64,000 nucleotides of DNA from an uncultured Flammeovirgaceae bacterium (lineage in GTDB: Bacteria; Bacteroidota; Bacteroidia; Cytophagales; Cyclobacteriaceae): assembly GCA_937883755.1 (NCBI GenBank), contig CAKZYA010000060.1, positions 124,001 through 188,000 on the forward strand. The letters are read 5' to 3'. A model generated the notes under the pieces. It was given only the letters and a program-made list of their open reading frames with translations. It made no database searches and was not told where the DNA came from. Below are positions 35,903 through 44,698 of this stretch, one piece after another. The translations under genes and the position numbers were made by a program. Positions within the stretch are counted from its first letter, which is position 1. Every line of letters starts with the position of its first letter.

Positions 35903-38489
35903 TCCGCAGCGAGTCTACGGGATTAGCTAGAGCTGCCCGTACAGATTGATAGCTGATCGTTAGTAGTGCAACTGAGCAAGCTATACCTCCTGCTACTAAA
36001 AATATCCATAGGGGCATAGCCATATGGTAAGCATACGCATTCAACCAGTGACTCATAATCCACCAGGCAATAGGACAGGAAAATAAGAAAGCCAGTAGTA
36101 TGGGTTTAAGAAAGATCCAAGACAGCATCCAGGTGATGTTCTGGGTAGAAGCCCCCAGCGTTTTTCGTACCCCGATCTCTTGTCTACGTTGTTGAGCCAT
36201 GAATAAGGCTAGCCCAAATAGCCCCAAGCTAGAAATAACAATTGAAAGAAGGGTAAAATAGGTTATCAACTGGTAAATAATTGCTTCGCTGTGGTACATC
36301 TGTCCATAATCCTGATCCAAGAAATGATAGCTGAAGGGATAGCTAGCATTGTAGGTGTTGAAACTAGTCTCCATTCGTGTTAGGGCTTCGGTGATTCTAT
36401 TAGACTCAATGCGCGCGAGCACATAATTTGCCTCTTGCGGTTGGACCCAAAGGATAAGAGGTTCTATCGGATCATGTAGCGAGGCCATATGGAAGTCTTG
36501 TATCACACCAATGACGGTACCTTTTCTCCCCCAAACTTCAATAGTCGCACCTATTGGGTCGGTCATATCCATGACCCTGGCCGCCTCTTCGTTAATCAAA
36601 TAATTGCTCGTATCCGTGGAATACGCTGGTGAAAAAGCGCGGCCTTGTACTAATTCAACACCAAGGGTCTGCAAAAAATCATAATCTGTTCGGATCATTT
36701 GGAATTTGTAGGAAGCTTCTTCGGGTTTACCTGCCCAAGAAACCGCACTGGAAGAGGAACTAACGGATAGTGGATGCTGGCTGGAAACGGTCACTGCTTT
36801 AATGCTAGGCGATTGTAGTAAATCCTGCTTAAACACTTCGTAGTTATCACGAAGATCACCCTCCAGATCAACGTACAATACATTTTCCCGATTTAACCCT
36901 AAGTTTTCCGTTTGTATAAAGGCAATCTGTTGCTGGACAACCAGTGTTCCAATCATAAGAATAATGGCCAGGGTAAACTGAAAGATAACCAACCCTTTCC
37001 GTAGAAAGAGTGATCCACGACTAGTTTGGAATTTCCCTTTCAATACCTGTAAACTTTTTAACGATGAAAGATACCAGGCTGGATAACTTCCAGCGAGCAA
37101 GGCAGTCAATACAACAATCGCCACCAAGGACAGCCAGAATTGCCAATAGGTGTATGGTATCATGAGAGACTTTTCCGTCAACTGGCGGAAAGAAGGTAGA
37201 AAAATGGCAGTTAGCACTAACGCCACGAAAGAAGCAATCAGTGTAATAAATAATGACTCCCACAGAAACTGCTTGGATATGCCGCTACGCTGAGCTCCTA
37301 CTGCCCGACGAATCCCAATCTCCTTAGCACGTTTGAAGGAATGGGCGGTAGAAAGATTCATGAAGTTGATGCAGGCGATTAGTAGGATAAACAGGCCTAC
37401 GATAGAAAATAGGCGTACATAGCTGATCCGACCTCCCGCCACCTGCCCCTGTTCGTATTGAGACCAAAGGTATGTATCGGTCATGGGTTGCAAAAACAAC
37501 TCTAGTACCTTCATTTTAGGATTCTTCGTTTCCAAAAAATGCTTCAGCTTATCTTCTACATCTTTGGGGGAGGCACTGGCATGTAACATGACATACGTGT
37601 ACAAGTAATTATTCCCCCACTCGGTGGCCCAATCATTTTGTTGGATAAAGGTTTGTATAGGCAATATATACTCAAAGTGCAGGGATGAATGCTCTGGCAC
37701 ATCCTGCATCACTCCGGTTATCTGATAGTCTGCCTGGTTTTCTAGGCGAATGGTTTCGCCTAAGACATCGCTTCGGCCAAAATACCGCTGAGCTAGGGTT
37801 TCAGAAATTACGAGTGAATAAGGCTTTTCTAGTGAGTGAAAGGGGTCGCCCTGCAATAGCGGAAAAGTCATAAGTCGAAAAAATGTTTCATCAGCGTAGA
37901 TACCTTTTTCTTTACTTTTTTTATCGTCAACGGAAAATAGCTGTTCAGTTGAGAATAATCGGATACTAGTTGAGATTTCAGGAATTTCAGCGGCTAAAGC
38001 CTCTCCCAGCGGACCCGGTGTAGAGCGAGAAGTCCCAATCTCACTGGAGGGGAAATAACGGTTCTTAACGACCAAGTGAAGTCGGTCGGCTAGAGTATGG
38101 AATTGATCCATCTTACGTTCATCGGTAACCCAAAGCAGGATCAATAGGCTACAGCTAATGCCTAAAGCCAAACCACTGATATTAATGAATGAATAGACCT
38201 TATGACGTAGTATGTTTCGGATAGTAATGGTAAAAAAGTTCTTGAACATAGCCGTATGGTTTGAATGATAAGATTGTGATCGTTTAAATACCGAGGGTCG
38301 CAGATACGCTAGCACCTCTCGCCAATAGGTTCTTCGGGCTTTCTTAACTCCCTCCTTTTGTACTCGTAGGTAGTAGCGTTCATGTAAATCGCCCAACACT
38401 TCTTCCAGAAGTTCGGGAGCACAAAAACGTTCGAGTAATCTGTCGATCCACTTGGGAGGTGGTTGGTGTGGATTCTTTTGCTCATTCAT
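35895..38489 (-). CDS. Operon C orphan permease P11
   Basis: The protein has 864 residues. The operon C prefix (PPKWIDRLLERFCAPELLEE) is nearly identical to those of P10 and P12. Met81 follows NHTA. The body (MFKNFFTITIRNILRHKVYS; INISGLALGISCSLLILLWV) does not group tightly with any operon B class, but shares ACINFMNLSTAHSFKRAKEI and an atypical second core MAQQRRQEIGVRKTLGASTQ, where GIRKV reads GVRKT. The end is NPVDSLRNE. 8-base overlaps occur at both ends (with P10 and P12). Confidence 0.88.
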   Translation of the reverse strand: MNEQKNPHQPPPKWIDRLLERFCAPELLEEVLGDLHERYYLRVQKEGVKKARRTYWREVLAYLRPSVFKRSQSYHSNHTAMFKNFFTITIRNILRHKVYSFINISGLALGISCSLLILLWVTDERKMDQFHTLADRLHLVVKNRYFPSSEIGTSRSTPGPLGEALAAEIPEISTSIRLFSTEQLFSVDDKKSKEKGIYADETFFRLMTFPLLQGDPFHSLEKPYSLVISETLAQRYFGRSDVLGETIRLENQADYQITGVMQDVPEHSSLHFEYILPIQTFIQQNDWATEWGNNYLYTYVMLHASASPKDVEDKLKHFLETKNPKMKVLELFLQPMTDTYLWSQYEQGQVAGGRISYVRLFSIVGLFILLIACINFMNLSTAHSFKRAKEIGIRRAVGAQRSGISKQFLWESLFITLIASFVALVLTAIFLPSFRQLTEKSLMIPYTYWQFWLSLVAIVVLTALLAGSYPAWYLSSLKSLQVLKGKFQTSRGSLFLRKGLVIFQFTLAIILMIGTLVVQQQIAFIQTENLGLNRENVLYVDLEGDLRDNYEVFKQDLLQSPSIKAVTVSSQHPLSVSSSSSAVSWAGKPEEASYKFQMIRTDYDFLQTLGVELVQGRAFSPAYSTDTSNYLINEEAARVMDMTDPIGATIEVWGRKGTVIGVIQDFHMASLHDPIEPLILWVQPQEANYVLARIESNRITEALTRMETSFNTYNASYPFSYHFLDQDYGQMYHSEAIIYQLITYFTLLSIVISSLGLFGLALFMAQQRRQEIGVRKTLGASTQNITWMLSWIFLKPILLAFLFSCPIAWWIMSHWLNAYAYHMAMPLWIFLVAGGIACSVALLTISYQSVRAALANPVDSLRNE

Positions 38490-41163
38490 TTCGCAGAGAA
38501 TCCACTGGGTTGGCGAGGGCAGCTCGGATAGTCTGAGTAGCGGTAGTTAGTAATGCAACTAATAGGGCAAGTACTCCGGCTACAATAAAAATCCACCATG
38601 ATAATTGTACTTTATAGGCAAAGTTATCTAGCCATTGGTTTAGTAAGTACACAGCAATGGGAGTAGCCACTAAGAAGGCAACTACAATTGATTGAAGAAA
38701 GTCTTTGGATAATAATCCAACAATATGGGTTACTTCAGCTCCTAATACTTTGCGAATACCAATTTCCTTCACCCGCTGTTGGGTAGAAAACATAACCAAA
38801 CCTAGTAGCCCTAAACATGAAATGGAAATAGCAATACCCGCAAAGACGTGAGAGAGCTTTGCGGCCACCTGTTCAGTCTGGTAGAGTTGCTGATATTCCG
38901 AATCAATAAACTGGTAACTCAGCGGATAATTCGGATTAATTTCACGAAAGACTTCTTCCATACTGGCCAGTGCCTCGGTGGTCTTACCAGGTTCAGTACG
39001 GACGAGGATCACTCCGAAGTATAAGTCTTCTTTGATGTCTACAATCAACGGTTTGATAGGCTCATGTAGTGAATGCGTATGATAATCTTTCAGGACGCCG
39101 ACGATAGTGCCCTTTTTGTCCCAAGCTGAAATCCATTTACCAAGAGGGGCCTGCATGCCAATGGCTTGCGCTGCTGCTTCATTAATGAGAAAGGCCGTGC
39201 TATCGGTAGAGAAACTTTTGGAAAAATCTCTTCCTTCAGCAATCTCGAGGTTCATGACCTTCACAAAGTCATACCCTACTGAAGTGGGTTTAAAGGCTAC
39301 TGACTGGCCCGCTTCTTTACCTTCCCAGTTAATAGCATCTTCTCCAGTGCCTGTATTATTAAACCCATCTACTTCATCTACCAAAAAACCCATAGCGTGG
39401 GGGGCTTCACTACTGCGATCTACCATTGCAATCCCGGGCATATTCAATAGCTGTTCTTTAAGCACGGCGTATTTTTCGTTGAGTTCGCCCTCAATACGGG
39501 TATAAATCAAGTTTTCCCGATCATAACCCAAATGCTTGTTCTGAACGTAATTGATTTGGCGGGAAACTACCAATGTAATGATTAGCAGGAGGATAGATAA
39601 GCTGAATTGAAAAACGGCCAGTCCCTTACGTAGCCAAATAGCTTTGGGGGAAGTCCGCAGTGATCCCTTTAAAACTCGAGCTGGTTTCAGTGACGAAAGA
39701 TAAAGAGCCGGGTAACTTCCCGCCAATAAACCTACCAAGAGCATCAGCCCGACGGCTAGTAGCCAGAAAATAGGGGATTCGATCGGTATAGTAATATGCT
39801 TAGTAGTAAACTGGTTGAAACTGGGTAGTAATAGTTGCACTAGCACAATAGTAAAAATCAGGGCTAGAAGAGAAAGAAGAATAGATTCGCCCAAGAATTG
39901 CCAGATAAGATGCATGCGTGAAGATCCGATAGCTTTTCGAACCCCTACTTCCCGGGCTCGTTTCATTGAACGGGCGGTAGCCAGGTTCATGAAGTTAATG
40001 CAGGCAATGACTAGCAGAAAAATAGCTACGCCACTAAATATTCTTACGTACTCAATACGACCACCCTGGGGTTTCCCATTGACAAAATTAGCACGAAGGT
40101 AGCGATCAGTAAATGGCTGAAGCCCAAGCGTTGTTTTAGTGGTTTCGGAATCATCTAATCGTGATTGGAGGAAGCGGTTAATCTTATCGGTTACTTGATA
40201 AATATCGGCAGTCTCTGACAAGCGGACAGTCGTAAGCATAACGCCAGATGCCCACTCTAACTGGGTCATTTGCGACTCCCAATCAATCAAGAAGTCAAAT
40301 TGTAATGAACTCTGAGAAGATATATCCTCGAAGACTGCAGTGACTTCGAAGTCTAACCTGTTTTCGTATCGTATGCTTTGACCAATGGCTTCTTCCGGAC
40401 GGTCAAAGAATAACTGAGCCATTGTTTCCGAAATCGCAATGCTATTCTTTTTTGCTAGAGCCGTTTTCGCATTTCCGGCAATGAGTGGATAGTTAAACAT
40501 AGAAAAAAAGGCTTGACTCGCCCGAGAACCTTCCAACTTATGGATATTATCCCCAACCTGAAATGTTTCGGGGTGTCCCCAAGGAAGCTCGTAACCCGTA
40601 GCATAATACACCATATTCTCAATTTCAGGCACTGCATCAGCCATGCCCTCTATTGGCAAGTATGGGCCGTCGGCATTTGAGCGAACGGGTGTTGAATAAC
40701 TGCCTCCTAGCTGTCCGTTAGCCTCAATGGTTTGATAGATAGCGTACAAACGATCATTATCTGCATGGAAATTGTCAACTGCCAGCTCATCTTGAATCCA
40801 AAGGAAAATAAGTAAGCTACTGGTCATACTTAGCACCAGCCCGAGTATATTGAGTGCTGAAAAGGTCTTGTGATTACTTAAATTGCGGCGAGCAATCGTT
40901 AAATAGTTACGAATCATATCGGAAGAAATTAGGGTGGTGGAATGAATTGATGATCTTTTAAAAACTGAGAATCGGAAGTATGATAGCACATCGCGCCAGT
41001 ACCGCCGCTGTGCGTTCGGTACGCCTTCTTTTTGCGCTCGCCGATAGTAGCGTTCGTGCAAGTCGCCCAACACTTCTTCCAAAAGTTCGGGAGCGCAGAG
41101 CCGCTCGAGGAGTCTATCGATCCACTTGGGAGGCAGTTGATATGGATGCTCCTGTTTACTCAT
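38482..41163 (-). CDS. Operon C orphan permease P12
   Basis: The protein has 893 residues. The prefix (PPKWIDRLLERLCAPELLEE) has a diverged end (YFRFSVFKRS instead of YLRPSVFKRS). Met83 follows SSD rather than NHxA. The body (MIRNYLTIARRNLSNHKTFS; LNILGLVLSMTSSLLIFLWI) has cores ACINFMNLATARSMKRAREV and TQQRVKEIGIRKVLGAEVTH, ending NPVDSLRNE. It begins 12 bases after the P13 stop, so this junction does not overlap. The first periplasmic domain includes an unusual YSTPVRSNADGPYLP stretch not seen in the other members. Confidence 0.88.
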   Translation of the reverse strand: MSKQEHPYQLPPKWIDRLLERLCAPELLEEVLGDLHERYYRRAQKEGVPNAQRRYWRDVLSYFRFSVFKRSSIHSTTLISSDMIRNYLTIARRNLSNHKTFSALNILGLVLSMTSSLLIFLWIQDELAVDNFHADNDRLYAIYQTIEANGQLGGSYSTPVRSNADGPYLPIEGMADAVPEIENMVYYATGYELPWGHPETFQVGDNIHKLEGSRASQAFFSMFNYPLIAGNAKTALAKKNSIAISETMAQLFFDRPEEAIGQSIRYENRLDFEVTAVFEDISSQSSLQFDFLIDWESQMTQLEWASGVMLTTVRLSETADIYQVTDKINRFLQSRLDDSETTKTTLGLQPFTDRYLRANFVNGKPQGGRIEYVRIFSGVAIFLLVIACINFMNLATARSMKRAREVGVRKAIGSSRMHLIWQFLGESILLSLLALIFTIVLVQLLLPSFNQFTTKHITIPIESPIFWLLAVGLMLLVGLLAGSYPALYLSSLKPARVLKGSLRTSPKAIWLRKGLAVFQFSLSILLLIITLVVSRQINYVQNKHLGYDRENLIYTRIEGELNEKYAVLKEQLLNMPGIAMVDRSSEAPHAMGFLVDEVDGFNNTGTGEDAINWEGKEAGQSVAFKPTSVGYDFVKVMNLEIAEGRDFSKSFSTDSTAFLINEAAAQAIGMQAPLGKWISAWDKKGTIVGVLKDYHTHSLHEPIKPLIVDIKEDLYFGVILVRTEPGKTTEALASMEEVFREINPNYPLSYQFIDSEYQQLYQTEQVAAKLSHVFAGIAISISCLGLLGLVMFSTQQRVKEIGIRKVLGAEVTHIVGLLSKDFLQSIVVAFLVATPIAVYLLNQWLDNFAYKVQLSWWIFIVAGVLALLVALLTTATQTIRAALANPVDSLRNE

Positions 41164-41175
41164 TCATTTATATCA

Positions 41176-43839
41176 CTAATCGTTTCTTAATATGGTAGCC
41201 GGGTTGGTGAGAGCCGCTTTAATGGTCTGACTACTGATGGTGATGAGCGTAATGACTAGCGTTACAATTCCAGCGGCCAAGTAGGTGAGGAGGTTCATTT
41301 CAATGTGGTAAGCGAAACTACTTAACCATTCTCGCATGAAGTACCAGGCAATGGGCCAAGCTACTAGGTTGGCAATGAAGACCAGCCAGAAGATTTCCTT
41401 GCTTAGTAGCTTCAAAATACTGCTGACGGGGGCACCCAGCACTTTTCGGATACTCACTTCTTTGATGCGCTGGAGCGTACTGAAGGTCGCTAGGCCAAAC
41501 AGACCCATAGCGGCAATCAAGATAGCAAGCCCAGCGAAGATGATGAATAGCTTACTTTGTTTCTGTTCACTGTGGTAGAGCTGCTGATAGTGTTCATTTA
41601 GAAATAGGTAATCAAACGTTTGCTGGGGCACAAATTGCTTCCATACAGTTTCCATATAAGCTAGTGCCTCGGGCATATAATCTTTGGAAACCAACACCGA
41701 AAGCTCATTAAACATATGCTGCCCGTGAAAAACTACCGGTACAATTGGTTGGTGCAACGATTCAAAGTGAAAATCCTGTACTACTCCAACTACTGTGCCT
41801 TTGGTTGGGCCATTTAGGAGCGTTTTTCCAATAGCTTCCTCATTGCTCCAGCCTACCATGCGGGCGGCAGTTTCGTTGATAATAAAGTTGGTAGAGTCAT
41901 CAGAACCAATGTTTTCGGAGAAGTTTCTTCCGCTTACGATGGGGATTTGGTAGGTGTCAAAATAGTTGTGGTCAATCCGTACATCTTTCATCACCACATC
42001 GGTCGTTACCATACTATCACCTTGCTGCACTGAAGTACCCTGAAAGGCAGTGAGCCGTTCGGTAGGTACTAGACTAGATCGGGTAGCATTAAGAATGGCG
42101 GGGTGCTCAGTAAGTTCATGGTGAAATGTCTCAAAGCGTTCGGCAATCTCATCGGTATAGCCTAGAAAAACAACTTGGTCTTTGGCGTATCCTAACTCTT
42201 GATCATTAAGAAAGTTTAGCTGCTGATATGTAATGAGCGTAGCAATAATCATCACAATAGAAATGGTGAATTGCATCACTACTAAAGCCTGACGCACCCG
42301 TCCGCTCTCGCGAGTAGTACCGCTGCGGCCTTTCAAAGCCAGAGCGGGTTTGAAACCAGAAATGATGAACGCTGGATAAACCCCAGCCAATGTTCCTACA
42401 ATGAAGATGATAGCTATCACACCCAATATCGCCCTTGGCGTAGTATACTGCGATAGCTCGATGGTTTTATCCGTGAACGCATTGAGCCAGGGAAGGGCTA
42501 ATGAAATCAGCACTACCGATAGCAGAAACGCGAAAAAAGCGAGTAGTACTGATTCACTCAAGTGCTGGAGTATTAACTGCTGGCGGAAGGCACCTATTGC
42601 TTTTCGTAAACCTACTTCTTTACCCCGAGTGGTGGCTCGAGCGGTCGATAAATTAATGAAGTTAAAACCTGCAATCAGCAGTAAAAATACCCCAATAACT
42701 CCTATGATGTAGACATAATCAATGTTCCCATTTGCCTCTTCTTCGGCATCAAGCTGAGAGTGGAGGTGAATGGAAGTAAGCGGTTGAAGATAGAGGTTCG
42801 TCCAACTGCTGGGCTGTACTGGCCCTTCAGATTGCCCCATATGACGATCTAAGAAATCGGGAAATTGGGCTTCTACCCGCTCCGGGTCAAATTCATCGTT
42901 AACCAAGATATAGGTACCAAAAGAGTTAGCACCCCAGCCCGTTTCTAGGCCATCCCGTCCGTAGATAGTATTATCGTTTAGGGTGCTGAAAGATACCAGG
43001 AAGTCAGGGTGCCAGTGCGACTGGGTGGGAAAAGTTTCGTATACTCCAGTTATCTCAAAGTAGCTATTCTGAGAAATAAGCTGCTTCCCTACTATGTCCT
43101 GCGTACCGAAGTATCTTTCAGCGGCGGCATCGGAGAGCATCATGGTGAAAGGCTTTTCCAGCGCGGTAGTGGCATCGCCCGCTATGATAGGAATGGTAAA
43201 TATCTTAAAAACCGATGGTTCGGCGTAGTAGAGATTTTCTACAGCTAAGCTCTCCTGGAATGATCGGTTCTCATCGATAGTACCCAGCGTCATGCCGGAG
43301 CGGAGAATTCGGACGACTTCTTGAATATCAGGGAAATCATTGGCTAATCTTGGGCCAAAGCCGGGAGCCGTATGACCGATATGCAAGGCGACACTTCCGT
43401 CCGAAGAGAGAAAGTCGCGAGTAACGCGGTAAATATTATCTGCATTCTCGTGGTAGCGATCGTAACTTAACTCATCTTGAATGAACATAGCAATAAGCAG
43501 GCTGCCCGTAAGTGCCAGTGCCAAACCAAGTACGTTAATGGCGGTGGTCATTTTATTCCGGGCGAATAATCGTAGCGCCAATGTGAAATAGTTCTTTAGC
43601 ATATCTTTAGAAATAGATGAATTTGATGGTCGTCTAACAATAGCGGGGCGTAGGTAGGCGAGTACCTCTCGCCAGTAGCCTCTTCGGGCTTTGGCTTCTC
43701 CCTCTTTCTGAGCTTTTAAGTAATATCTCTCGTGCAGGTCACCGAGGACTTCTTCCAAGAGTTCGGGGGCGCAAAAGCGTTCTAGAAGTTTGTCTACCCA
43801 TTTGGGAGGAATGCCAGGCTTACGATCTTGAGCTGACAT
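41176..43839 (-). CDS. Operon C orphan permease P13, promoter-proximal
   Basis: Read from the ATG at 43839 (887 residues), 2 bases after the PadR C stop codon ends at 43842; an in-frame start at 43890 would overlap the PadR gene and puts 17 atypical residues before the prefix. The prefix is PPKWVDKLLERFCAPELLEE, with Met80 after ISKD. The body (MLKNYFTLALRLFARNKMTT; INVLGLALALTGSLLIAMFI) has AGFNFINLSTARATTRGKEV and TLQRIKEVSIRKVLGAPVSS cores. The C-terminus is NPATILRND, a variant end. It is the most diverged permease of operon C. Confidence 0.87.
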   Translation of the reverse strand: MSAQDRKPGIPPKWVDKLLERFCAPELLEEVLGDLHERYYLKAQKEGEAKARRGYWREVLAYLRPAIVRRPSNSSISKDMLKNYFTLALRLFARNKMTTAINVLGLALALTGSLLIAMFIQDELSYDRYHENADNIYRVTRDFLSSDGSVALHIGHTAPGFGPRLANDFPDIQEVVRILRSGMTLGTIDENRSFQESLAVENLYYAEPSVFKIFTIPIIAGDATTALEKPFTMMLSDAAAERYFGTQDIVGKQLISQNSYFEITGVYETFPTQSHWHPDFLVSFSTLNDNTIYGRDGLETGWGANSFGTYILVNDEFDPERVEAQFPDFLDRHMGQSEGPVQPSSWTNLYLQPLTSIHLHSQLDAEEEANGNIDYVYIIGVIGVFLLLIAGFNFINLSTARATTRGKEVGLRKAIGAFRQQLILQHLSESVLLAFFAFLLSVVLISLALPWLNAFTDKTIELSQYTTPRAILGVIAIIFIVGTLAGVYPAFIISGFKPALALKGRSGTTRESGRVRQALVVMQFTISIVMIIATLITYQQLNFLNDQELGYAKDQVVFLGYTDEIAERFETFHHELTEHPAILNATRSSLVPTERLTAFQGTSVQQGDSMVTTDVVMKDVRIDHNYFDTYQIPIVSGRNFSENIGSDDSTNFIINETAARMVGWSNEEAIGKTLLNGPTKGTVVGVVQDFHFESLHQPIVPVVFHGQHMFNELSVLVSKDYMPEALAYMETVWKQFVPQQTFDYLFLNEHYQQLYHSEQKQSKLFIIFAGLAILIAAMGLFGLATFSTLQRIKEVSIRKVLGAPVSSILKLLSKEIFWLVFIANLVAWPIAWYFMREWLSSFAYHIEMNLLTYLAAGIVTLVITLITISSQTIKAALTNPATILRND

Positions 43840-43841
43840 AG

Positions 43842-44183
43842 CTACGTTAGATTGATCTGAGGTAAACCTTGGGGCGCTATCCGATCCCACAGTCGGTTGC
43901 GGACGGCCTGAACCTCGTGCAGGATGCGGCTGCCGGCAATCGTTACGGTGAACAAGCGTTTGCGCCTTCCGCCCCGCTCAGGAGTAGCTTCGCCCATTTG
44001 GGAGTTGACAAAGCCTTTCTTTTCCAGTCGTTGCAAGGCTGCGTGGACAGCTCCAGTAGTGACTGTCTTGTCAGTTTCTTCTTCCAGGGCTTCGGCAATG
44101 GCTACGCTGTAAGCTTGGGGAGTAAGTACCGCTACTGATAGCAGCACTACTTCCTCGAATTCACCCAAATCGCTTCTTCTCAT
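43842..44183 (-). CDS. PadR-family transcriptional regulator of operon C
   Basis: This is a 113-residue PadR-type protein (LGEFEEVVLLSVAVLTPQAY; TTGAVHAALQRLEKKGFV; wing EATPERGGRRKRLFTVT). It heads operon C and is presumed to control P13 to P10. Its helix-turn-helix differs more from A and B than those do from each other. The 296-base divergent region upstream, shared with the feo promoter, carries a palindrome and a sigma-54-like element rather than the direct repeats of A and B. Confidence 0.92.
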   Translation of the reverse strand: MRRSDLGEFEEVVLLSVAVLTPQAYSVAIAEALEEETDKTVTTGAVHAALQRLEKKGFVNSQMGEATPERGGRRKRLFTVTIAGSRILHEVQAVRNRLWDRIAPQGLPQINLT

Positions 44184-44215
44184 AGGGGGATAGTTAATTA
44201 CTTCTATTTCCGTAT

Positions 44216-44231
44216 ACCAAATGCCTTGCCA
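44216..44231 (-). promoter_or_regulatory. Possible sigma-54-type promoter element before PadR C
   Basis: On the minus strand the bases read TGGCAAGGCATTTGGT. GG and the second GG have the -24/-12 spacing of a sigma-54 promoter, but the -12 pair is GG, not the normal GC. It would start transcription about 20 bases before the PadR C start codon. The palindrome at 44294-44309 lies some 75 bases upstream, where an enhancer-binding protein would sit. Weak on its own. Confidence 0.3.
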
Positions 44232-44293
44232 GTACTTAGAATGGGCTTTAGCAGGTATTTATCCGTATCCAGTGTCCGAAATTGAGCGGTAAT

Positions 44294-44309
44294 TGTCCGG
44301 TGTCGGACA
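44294..44309. promoter_or_regulatory. Palindrome upstream of PadR C (candidate operator or enhancer site)
   Basis: TGTCCGGTGTCGGACA is an inverted repeat with perfect 6-base arms and a 4-base spacer, 111 bases upstream of the PadR C start. A further half site TGTCCG is at 44273-44278. Its position matches that of the direct repeats in operons A and B. It could instead serve the divergent feo promoter. Confidence 0.5.
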
Positions 44310-44354
44310 GCAGGCGATTGAACTTTTATCCTGAGATAGTTTTTGCTGCATTAT

Positions 44355-44385
44355 TTAGATAAGTTCTAAATAAAGAGTACCTTTG
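44355..44385 (+). promoter_or_regulatory. Bacteroidota-type promoter of the feo operon
   Basis: TACCTTTG at 44378-44385 matches the Bacteroidota -7 consensus TAnnTTTG exactly. A TTAG (for TTTG) lies 19 bases upstream at 44355-44358 in the -33 position. A transcription start near 44392 would leave a leader of about 90 bases before feoA. Confidence 0.5.
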
Positions 44386-44479
44386 GGGAGCTTAAGAAAA
44401 TGATCGAGTGATAGAATGAATATGAAGGTAGTTCTTGTTCCATCATTTATTCACTCACTCAGAACTACACTGCGTCCGT

Positions 44480-44698
44480 ATGAAAACCCTAGCCATGATG
44501 GTTCCTGGCGAACAGCGAATAATTCAGCAATTAAAACCTTCTCCTATAACTGTCAAACTGATGGAGATGGGACTACTACCGGGTAAATCGGTTCGGTTTA
44601 ATTTTAAAGCTCCGTTTGGCGATCCTATATCAGTGCAAGTAGCGGGCTATCAACTATCATTACGGTTAGACGAAGCTAAACTTGTGGAAGTAGTATGA
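44480..44698 (+). CDS. feoA: Ferrous iron transport protein FeoA
   Basis: The 72-residue cytoplasmic SH3-like protein starts at the ATG at 44480. It has the FeoA pattern: MMVPGEQRIIQQLKPSPITV, LMEMGLLPGKSVRFNFKAPF, GDPISVQVAGYQLSLRLDEA. FeoA interacts with FeoB and is needed for normal ferrous iron uptake. An in-frame start at 44435 would add 15 residues outside the family pattern. The stop overlaps the feoB start (ATGA), so the two are translationally coupled. A Bacteroidota-type promoter precedes it. Confidence 0.92.
   Translation: MKTLAMMVPGEQRIIQQLKPSPITVKLMEMGLLPGKSVRFNFKAPFGDPISVQVAGYQLSLRLDEAKLVEVV

Noticed and set aside
39107-39505. A 132-codon open frame on the plus strand
   Set aside because: It is antisense to permease P12 and has no family features.
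9680-44183. Mobile element or CRISPR as explanation for the repetitive region
   Set aside because: The repetition is due to paralogous coding sequences and their seams; no transposase, terminal inverted repeats, target duplications or spacer-like units were seen.
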